43,014 nt of DNA from a virus. Where the stretch lies: the IMG/VR virus record IMGVR_UViG_3300025308_000320, positions 1 through 43,014 of that record; one strand, written 5' to 3'. The position numbers and the translations under genes are program-made. This document shows, piece after piece, positions 1-7,832 of the stretch. A model generated the notes under the pieces. It was not told the origin of the DNA, did no database searches, and was given only the letters and a program-made list of their open reading frames with translations. Position 1 is the stretch's first letter. Each line of letters opens with the position of its first letter.

Positions 1-189
1 ATGGTGATTACCAGCAACAGCCTGTTTGTCTTGCGCGAGCGGGTTGAGGGCGTCGATAAGGATGTTTCGGAGCCACTGGCACTCGATGAATTTGTACGCT
101 TAGTAAACGCGCAAGGGCCGCAGGTCGTGCCGCGTGTTACGAAGAACGACGCTGCTTTCGCCCGGCAATTGGTCAAGAAAACTGAATGA
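1..189 (+). CDS. hypothetical host protein, possibly partial
   Basis: An open frame of 62 codons begins with ATG at the first base and stops one base before the sulP start, so the two are probably co-transcribed host genes. The product is short and charged and ends in a Lys-Lys-Thr-Glu tail. I see no motif, signal peptide or membrane segment and do not recognise the family. Because the window begins exactly here, the true start may lie upstream and this may be only the C-terminal end of a longer protein. Confidence 0.35.
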   Translation: MVITSNSLFVLRERVEGVDKDVSEPLALDEFVRLVNAQGPQVVPRVTKNDAAFARQLVKKTE

Positions 190-190
190 C

Positions 191-850
191 ATGGCTAGGC
201 TGATCCCGGGTTGGCTGGCGCATTACCCAAAGGAAAAGCTGGGGGGCGATGTCGTTGCCGGACTTATCGTCACCATCCTCGTCATTCCGCAGAGCCTGGC
301 CTACGCGCTGCTCGCCGGCTTGCCGCCGCAACTCGGGTTGTATGTGAGCATCTTCCCGGTGATCGCCTACGCGTTGTTCGGCAGCAGCATGGTGCAGGCC
401 GTCGGGCCGGTGGCCATCACGGCGATCATGACCTATTCCGTGTTGAGTCCGATTGCGCAACCGGGTTCGCCGAACTACATCGTGTTGGCTGCTGCGCTGT
501 CGCTGCTTTCCGGATTGATGCTGCTGGCCTGTGGTGCGCTGCGCCTGGGGTTTCTGTCGCAATTGCTCAGTCGCCCGGTGATCAGCGGCTTCATCTCGGG
601 TTCCGCCGTACTGATCATCATCAGCCAACTGAAATACCTGACCGGCGTTGCGCCACATGGAGCGAGCAGCGGGGAGCTGCTGCTCGATCTTGTAAAAAAT
701 CTGCCTCAGGCACATCTTCCGACGCTCGCCATCGGCTTGCTTGCCTTCGCCATTCTCGCCTTCGTTCGCCTGACGCTGGCCGGCTGGCTGGTCAGGGTCG
801 GCCTGGGCATAAGACAGACCGAGATATTCAGTAGGGTGGAAGCGAGATAA
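191..850 (+). pseudogene. sulP: SulP-family anion permease, 5' part, cut by prophage insertion
   Basis: SulP proteins are inner-membrane carriers for sulfate and similar anions, with about 12-14 membrane spans and usually a C-terminal STAS domain. The N-terminal 200 or so residues are typical: a start at MARLIPGW, then the PQSLAYALLAGLPPQLGLY signature of the first core helix, then several hydrophobic spans. The frame ends after 219 codons, in place of the 500 or more usual for the family, and there is no STAS domain. The last ~15 residues (from about GIRQ) look like read-through into phage DNA. ATG 191 is preferred to the upstream in-frame codon at 134 because it matches the family N-terminus and sits one base after the previous stop. 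The remaining part of the gene should flank the right prophage end outside the window. Confidence 0.8.
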
Positions 851-900
851 TTGTGGAACGTAGCGAGCGATAGTGGGATTTATCGGCGGGCCGCGTTAAA
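804..900. other. candidate left prophage end with possible transposase-binding repeats
   Basis: Between the last plausible SulP codon and the gpG terminator lies ~100 bp of non-coding DNA. It holds three copies of GTGG at 836-839, 853-856 and 873-876; the first two extend to GTGGAA. Mu-family ends carry several transposase-binding sites within the first ~200 bp, so these spaced copies are candidates. The exact end and the duplicated target bases cannot be fixed without the right end. Confidence 0.4.
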
Positions 901-917
901 CATCGTTTGCTATTGCG

Positions 918-952
918 AAACACGGCAGCGCCCAAAAAAAGCGCCCGTGTTT
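918..952 (-). terminator. hairpin at the end of the leftward late operon
   Basis: The arms AAACACGG (918-925) and CCGTGTTT (945-952) are perfectly complementary. Inside them GCGC (928-931) pairs with GCGC (941-944), with a two-base bulge. The hairpin overlaps the gpG stop codon and precedes the prophage end. Read leftward it ends in a short T run only, so it is a weak intrinsic terminator or an mRNA 3' end stabiliser. Confidence 0.5.
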
Positions 953-1583
953 AGGTTACCAACTCGCCGAGGACATCGCTGACGATGTCGATCAGTTTCG
1001 CCTCAGCCGAGGGCTGAAGAGTAGCATCGGCGCCGCTGCCGAAGAAGGGCAAATATGGGCGCGCCGGGATGTGAATAGCGAATGCGGCGACCTCTGACCA
1101 CGACTCTCGCACCCGCTTGTGACTGTCCTTTGCAAATATGGCTAAGTTTTTCTTGGTGCCGGTCGCGCCCTGGCGAATCAGCTCACCATTTTGATTGGTG
1201 CGCAGGCGTGTTTTTACTGAGCGCGCTGGAACATCTATGTCAGCACCGAATTGTTGAGCCGCCGCATAGTCCTTGGCAGCGCCGCCGGCGCCGATGAAAG
1301 AGAAGTCGGCGCCGTGGTCTGTTGAGACACTGGCGGCCAGAATCCCGCGGTCCTGCAGGATCATCAGCACTGAGCTGCCATTGTTTCGCTTCAGGCGATC
1401 GGTCTTAGTTGCTTCAGATAGGGGAACCCAGTCCGGCCGACCCTGTGAGGCGAAGTTTTCCTCCGTCTCAGCCTCCAACATTCCGCTGATACGCTGATAC
1501 ATCGACGAGCCGTCGCGCAGGCCGACTTTAGCCTTGGCCAGCATCGTCGATGCCGCTTTGACATTGATTTCAGTAGTGATCAT
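951..1583 (-). CDS. phage virion morphogenesis protein, Mu gpG-like
   Basis: This 210-residue protein fits the phage virion morphogenesis / tail-completion family that includes Mu gpG and P2 gpS (Phage_tail_S), thought to act in head-tail joining. Supporting features are the length, the early MLEAETEENFASQGRP segment followed by a W-x-P-L-S motif, and the late PARPYLPF segment, all typical. It is the last gene of the leftward late operon, directly after gpF as in Mu. There is a 107-bp gap between gpF and this ATG, and no clear ribosome binding site precedes it, unlike its neighbours. The next homologous step in Mu, the protease gene I, is not beside it but at 27795 on the other strand. Confidence 0.85.
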   Translation of the reverse strand: MITTEINVKAASTMLAKAKVGLRDGSSMYQRISGMLEAETEENFASQGRPDWVPLSEATKTDRLKRNNGSSVLMILQDRGILAASVSTDHGADFSFIGAGGAAKDYAAAQQFGADIDVPARSVKTRLRTNQNGELIRQGATGTKKNLAIFAKDSHKRVRESWSEVAAFAIHIPARPYLPFFGSGADATLQPSAEAKLIDIVSDVLGELVT

Positions 1584-1690
1584 GGCTAGACTTGGCTAAT
1601 GGATGCGCGAAACCGGCTGGACCTACGTCCGATAGCCGGCTGACAGGGTGGGGTGCCAGCGTAGGCGGGGCATTGACCACAATAACCGTC

Positions 1691-3040
1691 CTAGGGCCGA
1701 TCAGGAAGCTGATCGGCCTTTTCATTTGGGAACAGCATGATGCCTTTTCGCTGCCCATTTATATAAGCGGTCTTGGCGCGGATCATGTTCCACAAGAGAC
1801 TTCCATCCCTGTTTAATCGCGCGATCACAAGCAGGCCGGCATCCTCAAACAGGCCGATGTAGCGGTGTCGGAATCCATCTTGATACTCCGACAGCCATAC
1901 TTCAAATGGAGATTCCAGGGTCGGCAGGATGAAATTTGCGAAGCGTTCGCGAGCATCGTTGTCTTTTCCAACCAGGTGGCTGATCCATTCATGCCGGATT
2001 GCGACGTCACCGACAGGCGTTTTAACGACGCGCAATGGGCTTTCCTCCGATATTCCAAGCACGCTTGAAATGACGTGCAGAGCCTCTTTCCGGCTGGCGG
2101 CACGATTGAGCAAAGCCGGCGTCGGCAAACGCTGGCTGGCTGGGATGCTGGCTACGTCGGGTCGATCATGATCCTGCCAGGTCTTTTGACCAGCAACGCT
2201 GGCCAGGCAGGTCTTTTTTCCGCCATCGGCAAAGTTGGCAACACCGCCCCAGTCGCAATCAGCAACGATCCCCTGCCGATCGAACCTCGCCCATGCCTCG
2301 CCTGGGTTGTAATCCCAACCCGGATCCGGCCGAAATACACGCTGCTTCCCGCCGGCGTCGGTGTAACGAACGCCCTTGACGGAAACCATGTCGCCATCCC
2401 GATTGATCGGCACTTCGGTTTCGAAAACCATGTCCGTTCCATCTTCCAACGGCACGCCAAGCGCCTCAAATTCCGCCTGCGTCAGCGCGATGATGCGGCA
2501 ACGGCAACCCCAGCCATTAGGCGGCCAGATAACCTTCCAGATCGGATCATCCCAGCGGAAAACCTTGCCATTCAGCGCAGCATGAGCCGGCCTGGTTCGA
2601 CCATCCATGATCGCAACGTAGCGCCAATATGGCCGGTCGACCGCATTCGACACGTACCGCTTGTGTCGACCGGCCATGTAGGCAGTCTGAACGTTGGTCT
2701 GGTAAATCGTGCGCAGGCGGCGAACGCTGCCTAGCTGCGCCTCGGTGATCTCGCCGGTGTCGATGTCGAGCACTTCCTTCTTGCCCCACCAGCCCATCTC
2801 CTCCAGGCGCGGCCGCAGCGTCTTTTTGAACTGTTCAAAGGTTTGGCCGGGTCCGATGGCCTTGGCCGTTTCTGCGCGAATTGTGCGCAGAAGCTCCAGA
2901 CTGGTTGCCTTTGCCACCGTGTAAGCATGAACGTTCGCCTCGCCCATAACTTCGGTGTAATCCCAGGCGAGCTGCTCGCCCTTGCCCGCGAAATAAGCAA
3001 CAGCATCCTTCGGTTCAAGATCTAGGCGTGCCTGAATCAT
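1691..3040 (-). CDS. gpF minor head protein with C-terminal PBECR-type nuclease/toxin domain
   Basis: Residues ~105-185 form the MuF (phage minor head, SPP1 gp7-like) domain, with a conserved arginine-rich helix, the WRYVAIMDGRTRPAH segment and the cysteine motif GWGCRCRI (C179, C181). Such proteins sit at the portal vertex and can travel with the DNA. After a linker, residues ~320-437 form a second domain with RHEWISHLV (H350, H355), ILPTLESPFEVW, RHRYIGLF and NGQRKGIMLF. This layout matches the PBECR2-like fold (Barnase-EndoU-ColicinE5/D-RelE superfamily) known as a toxin tail on MuF proteins. The protein is therefore probably both a structural part and an injected RNase-like effector. No obvious immunity gene follows it. 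It overlaps nothing and starts 3 bases after the portal stop. The MuF call is firm; the nuclease call is from pattern recognition. Confidence 0.85.
   Translation of the reverse strand: MIQARLDLEPKDAVAYFAGKGEQLAWDYTEVMGEANVHAYTVAKATSLELLRTIRAETAKAIGPGQTFEQFKKTLRPRLEEMGWWGKKEVLDIDTGEITEAQLGSVRRLRTIYQTNVQTAYMAGRHKRYVSNAVDRPYWRYVAIMDGRTRPAHAALNGKVFRWDDPIWKVIWPPNGWGCRCRIIALTQAEFEALGVPLEDGTDMVFETEVPINRDGDMVSVKGVRYTDAGGKQRVFRPDPGWDYNPGEAWARFDRQGIVADCDWGGVANFADGGKKTCLASVAGQKTWQDHDRPDVASIPASQRLPTPALLNRAASRKEALHVISSVLGISEESPLRVVKTPVGDVAIRHEWISHLVGKDNDARERFANFILPTLESPFEVWLSEYQDGFRHRYIGLFEDAGLLVIARLNRDGSLLWNMIRAKTAYINGQRKGIMLFPNEKADQLPDRP
1695..1718. other. perfect 10-bp inverted repeat at the gpF stop codon
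   Basis: GGCCGATCAG (1695-1704) and CTGATCGGCC (1709-1718) are perfect inverse complements around a four-base loop. The structure covers the last codons of gpF. On the plus strand it is followed by TTTT, so it could stop rightward (antisense) transcription. In the leftward mRNA it has no T run and may act in processing or in setting gpF and gpG levels. Its role is inferred from structure only. Confidence 0.5.
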
Positions 3041-3043
3041 TGC

Positions 3044-4567
3044 TTAATCTTCAGCCTGACGGCCGTATGCCTCAGCTCCAAACATCGCCCTGGCCAGCAA
3101 CGCCTGCAGCTTGTTCAGATCCATCTTGGGAAATGCAGCCTCGGCCGCAGCCAACGCCTCTTCGAACGAATTGGCGCCATCTATCGCCTCCAGTAGCGGT
3201 TCGACCAGTCCTTCCATGGCCGCCTGCAGCTCCGCATTTGAAACCGCGGCGATCGCGTTATCGATAGCGATCTGCCCCGCATCGCCGCCGGATTCGGCAA
3301 AGCTAGCCGCCTCACTACCTTCCGTTTTTGGCGGTTTTTCCCCGTCGACCGCAGGATTCTTGTTGTCAACAACAGGCAAACCCGGTGGCGTTTCCGGTGC
3401 CTTTTTCTTGCGCCAGCCGTCGCCATATTTCTCGCGAACGGCCTCTTCTTCCAACTCGAAGCCCATGTCTGACACGTTCTTGTCTGCCTCGCTCTCGGCC
3501 TTCTTGTCTTCCTCTTCCTTGATCTGCCGATACACCAGGCACGGCGCCAGGCCGTTGTATTCGCATATCCACGCGATCAGCGTCGAGTTGATGGTTTCCG
3601 ACAGCAAATCCGAGTCGGCCTGTACCAGGTCGAGCCGAACCGACTGGCGTTCCTTGCTCGCTGCTGCCAGCGCGCCGCCGCCGTTGGCCCGCGGCTCTTG
3701 GCCAAGTACTACTTCGGCGATCCAGTCATCCATATACTCACATAGCGAGTGTTGCGTCGTTATGCTGCCGGTCAGCTTGCTTTCGAGCAGATCGATCTGC
3801 ATGCCTTCCGGCGTCATGACCACGCCGTCGTTGCTGATCGCGCGCAGCGCGTCGAACAACGTCGACTTTTCCTTTGGCCCGGCGTTGCGCGGATACTTCC
3901 CCCAGGGTGTCGGCGAGCCGAAGCGGTCGTTCAGCTTGTTCCAGGAGATGATGCCCTTGCGCTTGAAGAAAACCGGCCAATACAACTGCAGGCCGAGGCC
4001 GGTTCCGTAGGGGTTGTCATCCTCCGGATTGCAGCGATGGACAATGAATTTCCGCTCAGGAAGTTCCACGCCGGTCAGCATGTTTTCCTTGGTCAGAAGG
4101 CGCAACTCGGGGCCCGCATTCTCATCGACCTGGACATAGACAAAACGACGCTGCCGGCGCTTGATGATCCGTTTCGGAACGATCCGGTTTTCGACGACCG
4201 TCCAAACAATTTCGCTGACCGAATAGCCCATCACCAGCGCGTCGAGAAGATCCCGACACAACTGGTCGAAGTTGATCGCCTGCAGAATATCGGTCAGCGT
4301 ATCAGCATCGGCGTCGCCGCCATCCGCAACCGCCTTGACCGTCCACTCCCGACCGACCAGCGCACCGATCCGCTTCTGAATCGTCGAAAACACCTTGCCA
4401 TCGCGCTTCAGATCGCGATACAGCTCGATGTTCTGGCCCTTTTCGGTCAGCAGCGGATCATTCCCGCGCAGCACGCCCATGTAATCCGTCTCGAACGGAT
4501 CGCGTTGCCGGTTGGCAACCTCGGTATCGAGCAGCGGCTTTGCCGATGCTTCAGTTTTTTTAGCCAT
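3044..4567 (-). CDS. portal protein, Mu gp29-like (DUF935)
   Basis: The protein has 507 residues, the usual size of Mu gp29-type portals, which form the dodecameric ring through which DNA enters and leaves the head. Typical parts are RDLKRDGKVFSTIQKRI near residue 55, the EWTV strand, the DNPYGTGLGLQLYWPVFFKR segment around residue 190, and NDRFGSPTPWGKYP. The C-terminal third is rich in Lys/Glu/Ala, as is common in this family. It overlaps the terminase gene by 8 bases upstream and is followed by gpF, the Mu order. A ribosome binding site (GGAGGA-like) lies inside the end of the terminase gene. Confidence 0.92.
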   Translation of the reverse strand: MAKKTEASAKPLLDTEVANRQRDPFETDYMGVLRGNDPLLTEKGQNIELYRDLKRDGKVFSTIQKRIGALVGREWTVKAVADGGDADADTLTDILQAINFDQLCRDLLDALVMGYSVSEIVWTVVENRIVPKRIIKRRQRRFVYVQVDENAGPELRLLTKENMLTGVELPERKFIVHRCNPEDDNPYGTGLGLQLYWPVFFKRKGIISWNKLNDRFGSPTPWGKYPRNAGPKEKSTLFDALRAISNDGVVMTPEGMQIDLLESKLTGSITTQHSLCEYMDDWIAEVVLGQEPRANGGGALAAASKERQSVRLDLVQADSDLLSETINSTLIAWICEYNGLAPCLVYRQIKEEEDKKAESEADKNVSDMGFELEEEAVREKYGDGWRKKKAPETPPGLPVVDNKNPAVDGEKPPKTEGSEAASFAESGGDAGQIAIDNAIAAVSNAELQAAMEGLVEPLLEAIDGANSFEEALAAAEAAFPKMDLNKLQALLARAMFGAEAYGRQAED

Positions 4568-5978
4568 GGAGGAATCCTTCTGTTTCAGTCATCGACTCAC
4601 GTGGGCCGCTGCTGGTGTACTCAATCGGAGCCGACGGCTCGCTAGCCGCGTGAATGGCCAGCGCCAGCGCCCAGAAACGGTCGGCGTGGCCATCTGGCGT
4701 GCTCTCCGCAACGAAACGGATATTCCCGGCCGCCGTAGTCACCTTCTGGATCTTGCGCAAGTCGGCGCGAATCGTCTGGTCATCCGGAATGCGCAGCTTC
4801 CGGTCTTCCATCGCGCCCTTCAGCGGATAGGCCAGTGCTTCCTTGACCTGCCCGGAGAAATTGACCGCTTCAACGCGGTGTTCGCCGAACTTGTCCTGCG
4901 CATCATCGGCCCAGCCGATGCCAAGGCCCGTCGAGTCAATACAGATGCGATCGCAAATGGCGAACCACGGATAAAGAATGTCTTCCTGGGCGCTCTTTCG
5001 CATCTTCTCCATCGGGATGACCTTGCGCGTGTAGAGCACGTCGCCCAGCTGCTCGACCACCCACAACACCGTCAAATCCTTCTTGCGCCCGATATCGACG
5101 CCGCAGAACAGTCGGCCGGCAAACACGTCGTCAACATCGCGCTCCCACGGCATGTCGGCGATGTACTCGCATCCGGTGATCAGCTCATATTCAATGAATT
5201 TGCTGTCATCGTCGGAGGGAATGCACATGTATTCCTGGTCGAACGACTCATCGTCAGCAGCGCCCTTCTTGACGAAATCGAAGTACTCGGCCTCGTCCAT
5301 ATCCTGCTGCTCGGCGTCGACCGGAAGTGCCTGCTGCAGCTTGTAGAGAAAGCCCTGGTCGAGCGCATTCTGCAGGGTGACACGATGCAGGCTAAGTTTC
5401 TTCGGATTGCCTTTTTCGAGCGCCTCAAGAATCAGTCTGTTGAAGAAAGAATTTGATCCGCGGTGAGTACTGACGATCTCTAGCGAGCCGCCCCAGGTGA
5501 TACCCGGGTAAGCAATAGCCCACATCTTGCGTTGATCGCGATGCAGCGCGAATTCATCCAGGATACGACCGCCACGCTTGCCGGCCTGCGCATCCGGGTT
5601 GCTCGACATGCTGTGAATGCGGCGACCGCTCGCGAATTCCAGAACGTAGGCCGACAGCTTCTTTTCGGCATCGATGACCATCTCGCCAAGATCCCGGGCA
5701 GCCATGTTCATGATGCCGGCGAACAGCTTGCAATCCTCAATGAACAACCGCGCCTGGATATCGTCCCGGCTACTCACCCACTCATCGTGGCGAGCACCTT
5801 GCTCAGCCGTGCGTTCGCTGGAAGCGAATGACGTCGACCAGCTGATACCGATCTGCCGTGACTTCTCCATCAGCTTCAGACGCGAGCGATCCGTGATCCA
5901 CTTCGACTGGAACGGCAGGAAAATTGCGTCCGGATTGGCCGGGATGATCTTGGCGCGGCCCTTGAGCGGTGCCATCAC
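4560..5978 (-). CDS. large terminase subunit, Mu gp28-like
   Basis: This is the DNA-packaging motor ATPase and nuclease. Visible motifs are a Walker A-like EKSRQIGIS (residues 38-46), the ATPase segment RILDE (138-142, with D141 and E142), and a C-terminal RNase H-like nuclease with acidic residues at D295 in CGVDIGRKKD, D348 in CIDSTGLG and D433 in GHADRFWALALA. At 472 residues it is close to the usual length. It overlaps the preceding small gene by ATGA and the portal gene by 8 bases, so translation is probably coupled. As in Mu, packaging should be by headful from the integrated copy; this is from family knowledge. Confidence 0.92.
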   Translation of the reverse strand: MMAPLKGRAKIIPANPDAIFLPFQSKWITDRSRLKLMEKSRQIGISWSTSFASSERTAEQGARHDEWVSSRDDIQARLFIEDCKLFAGIMNMAARDLGEMVIDAEKKLSAYVLEFASGRRIHSMSSNPDAQAGKRGGRILDEFALHRDQRKMWAIAYPGITWGGSLEIVSTHRGSNSFFNRLILEALEKGNPKKLSLHRVTLQNALDQGFLYKLQQALPVDAEQQDMDEAEYFDFVKKGAADDESFDQEYMCIPSDDDSKFIEYELITGCEYIADMPWERDVDDVFAGRLFCGVDIGRKKDLTVLWVVEQLGDVLYTRKVIPMEKMRKSAQEDILYPWFAICDRICIDSTGLGIGWADDAQDKFGEHRVEAVNFSGQVKEALAYPLKGAMEDRKLRIPDDQTIRADLRKIQKVTTAAGNIRFVAESTPDGHADRFWALALAIHAASEPSAPIEYTSSGPRESMTETEGFLHG

Positions 5979-6310
5979 TCGAACCCCATCAGTTGCTGGT
6001 ACTTATCGATGAAGACTGTCAGTGCAGCATTGTCGGGTTTTTCACGGAGCATAAAAAACTCGCCATCGATGCCCTCGTAGATGATCGACCGAAGCTCGTC
6101 GGCGGCTGCATAGGATTTTTTTACCCGATCGAGCGCGGATCGTTCCCGATTTGTCGCCACGCGATGTAGTTCGGCGATATCCGCGTCGACTGCAGCCAGC
6201 ATCGCCTGATAGTCAGCAATGCTCATCTCGATTCGAATACCACCGACCTTCAACCGAACGCTGTCAGATCCGTGGATTTTGTGGGTTTCGATCTGGACTT
6301 CGCTCATCAC
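5975..6310 (-). CDS. hypothetical protein between small and large terminase
   Basis: A 111-residue acidic protein without a family I recognise. It starts with an ATGA overlap on the small terminase gene and ends in a 4-base overlap with the large terminase gene, so it is clearly part of the packaging operon. The predicted make-up is a short beta-rich N-terminus (SDSVRLKVGGIRIEM) followed by helices. There is no signal peptide or membrane span. Its position suggests a packaging accessory role, but nothing in the sequence proves it. The second ATG at 6307 is an equally possible start. Confidence 0.75.
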   Translation of the reverse strand: MMSEVQIETHKIHGSDSVRLKVGGIRIEMSIADYQAMLAAVDADIAELHRVATNRERSALDRVKKSYAAADELRSIIYEGIDGEFFMLREKPDNAALTVFIDKYQQLMGFE

Positions 6311-6855
6311 ACGATCCCCAACGCTTCGCGGATCGCCCGCTTGGTGTCCTCGGTAACGCCGCCCTTGTTACCCATCGCATCCAGCTTCGCCTTCTGCTCC
6401 TCGAGCAGCTTCTCCCGGGCCAGCTTCGCGACTGTCTGGCGCTCCCGCAAATTCAAACTGCGCGACTCCTGCGCCGCCTTTGCTGCCTTGGCCAGATCGA
6501 GCACATCGCCAATCTCGGCATCTTCCTTGTCCAGTTGCGAGAACGCCGCCCGGGTGGCAAGCGTCGTCACCGCCTGCGCCAGCAAAGCCCCCGACTTGTC
6601 GTCGAAATCCTCGCCCAGCTCGGCGACCAGCGCTGAAGCCGCCGTCGACATGGCACGCTGGGTCTTCATCACCTCCTCAAACCCGCCGCGGTACCGGCCG
6701 AGCGCTGAACGGCTCGGCGCCTCGCTCAAATCAGGAAACGCCTCGCGGATATCCTCGAACAACTCATCCAGCGTCAGCCGGTTCTCGCGCAGGCGCTTCT
6801 CGATGTGCGATCGCACATCGTCCGGCAGCTTTTCGATGCTCGATTTGCGGCCCAT
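6307..6855 (-). CDS. small terminase subunit, Mu gp27-like (DUF3486)
   Basis: The 182-residue protein begins MGRKSSIEKLPDDVR, the standard opening of DUF3486 proteins. An N-terminal helix-turn-helix-like part follows (LRENRLTLDELFEDI, then SRSALGRY), and then a long helical coiled region. In Mu the gp27 product is the small terminase that recognises the packaging start. The ATG at 6855 is chosen over upstream codons because it matches the family start and lies one base after the stop of the preceding gene (TGAGATG). Confidence 0.88.
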   Translation of the reverse strand: MGRKSSIEKLPDDVRSHIEKRLRENRLTLDELFEDIREAFPDLSEAPSRSALGRYRGGFEEVMKTQRAMSTAASALVAELGEDFDDKSGALLAQAVTTLATRAAFSQLDKEDAEIGDVLDLAKAAKAAQESRSLNLRERQTVAKLAREKLLEEQKAKLDAMGNKGGVTEDTKRAIREALGIV

Positions 6856-6856
6856 C

Positions 6857-7147
6857 TCAAGCCCTCGGCTTGGCGATGCCATCGACAAAAGCGCGGCCTT
6901 CGGCCACATCCTGTCCGCGCTCGGTCAGCGTGGCCACTAGCACCGACCCAGCTTCTTCCAGCCTGAGCAGGCCCTGTTCATCCAGCCAGCGCAACTCGGT
7001 TTTCACCTGGTCGCGCGTCACTGAATGACCGAACTGATGCAGCAGATTGGAAAGCACCGAGCTGTTGGCCCGGTACGACGGCGTCTCGCTCAAGATACGC
7101 AGCGAAACAAGGCGAACATCCTTGCGCAAGTAATCGGAAAAGCTCAT
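6857..7147 (-). CDS. winged-helix phage protein, VpaChn25_0724 / Mu gp26-like family
   Basis: A 96-residue protein with a clear winged-helix pattern: N-terminal SFSDYLRKDVRLVSLRIL, then SVLSNLLHQFGHSVTRDQVKTELRWL as helix-turn-helix, then LLRLEEAG as wing, then a TERGQDVAEGR helix. The family is conserved just upstream of gp27-type terminase genes in Mu-like phages; its job is unknown, but a DNA-binding role in packaging or late control is plausible. It overlaps its upstream neighbour by ATGA. Confidence 0.82.
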   Translation of the reverse strand: MSFSDYLRKDVRLVSLRILSETPSYRANSSVLSNLLHQFGHSVTRDQVKTELRWLDEQGLLRLEEAGSVLVATLTERGQDVAEGRAFVDGIAKPRA

Positions 7148-7620
7148 GCCTTGCCTCCATTCAGCAAAAACGAGTGAATCAACTCCAGCGTGTGATTGGC
7201 GCCCTTGAATTCGCCGGCCAGTGTCGAAACGCTGGCGCCAAGATCGTTGATCCGTTCATGCAGGCCGGCCAAATCCTCATGCGTCGGACCCTGATTCACC
7301 GTCGCCTCCAGCTTGCCGATCCGCTCTCGGTGGTCGGAGACAAGACGGTTGAGATCGGAAAAGCGCGAATCCCAGTGCCGTTTACCAGCCTCGCGCGCCG
7401 CCTCTTGTTTCGTGAGCTGATCCTCGATGCCAGTGAACTGCTCTGAACGGCGTGTCTGCTCGTCCTTGCGCGCCGACTCCTGCGTCGCAAAACGCTCATC
7501 GAGACGCTTATCCATCTGCAGCAGAATGAATTTCGCTATACCCGCCACCCCGATGAAGAAGGTCACCAGCAGCCCGATGCCAAAGGTCAGCAGCCCCCAC
7601 AATTCAACCTGAACCATCAT
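7144..7620 (-). CDS. DUF2730-like membrane-anchored coiled-coil protein (Mu gp25-like)
   Basis: The protein (158 residues from ATG 7620) has one N-terminal membrane span (WGLLTFGIGLLVTFFIGVAG) followed by a long charged coiled-coil region. This is the layout of the DUF2730 family found between lysis and terminase genes in Mu-like phages. Function is not established; it may assist lysis or assembly at the membrane. The start at 7620 makes an ATGA overlap with the zinc-finger gene; the next codon (7617) is also ATG. Confidence 0.75.
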   Translation of the reverse strand: MMVQVELWGLLTFGIGLLVTFFIGVAGIAKFILLQMDKRLDERFATQESARKDEQTRRSEQFTGIEDQLTKQEAAREAGKRHWDSRFSDLNRLVSDHRERIGKLEATVNQGPTHEDLAGLHERINDLGASVSTLAGEFKGANHTLELIHSFLLNGGKA

Positions 7621-7832
7621 CTGTTCCACCGTTCCGCATCCCTTTGGCACTCAATACACAACTGACACCCGGGCGCCGCCAGCCGGCGCGCCTCGGGAAT
7701 CTCCTGCTCGCACTCGACACAGATCAGGGCGCTATCACCTGCCGCTGTCTGTGCCCGGCGAGCCCGTTCGGCCAGGGCGTCCTGGCGCATCTCTTGTTCC
7801 CGCGCCTGAGCGCGATCGACGTCGTCACTCAA
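7617..7832 (-). CDS. TraR/DksA-type C4 zinc-finger protein
   Basis: The 71-residue protein has CVECEQ and CIECQ, two CxxC pairs 17 residues apart, preceded by an Asp/Glu/Arg-rich helix. This is the DksA/TraR zinc-finger pattern. Short TraR-like proteins are common in this position in Mu-like phages and may bind the RNA polymerase secondary channel, as F-plasmid TraR does; that role here is inference. It overlaps the Rz stop by 8 bases and the following gene by ATGA. Confidence 0.85.
   Translation of the reverse strand: MSDDVDRAQAREQEMRQDALAERARRAQTAAGDSALICVECEQEIPEARRLAAPGCQLCIECQRDAERWNR

Noticed and set aside
3749-4645. 298-residue plus-strand frame
   Set aside because: Antisense to the portal gene; no ribosome binding site or motif.
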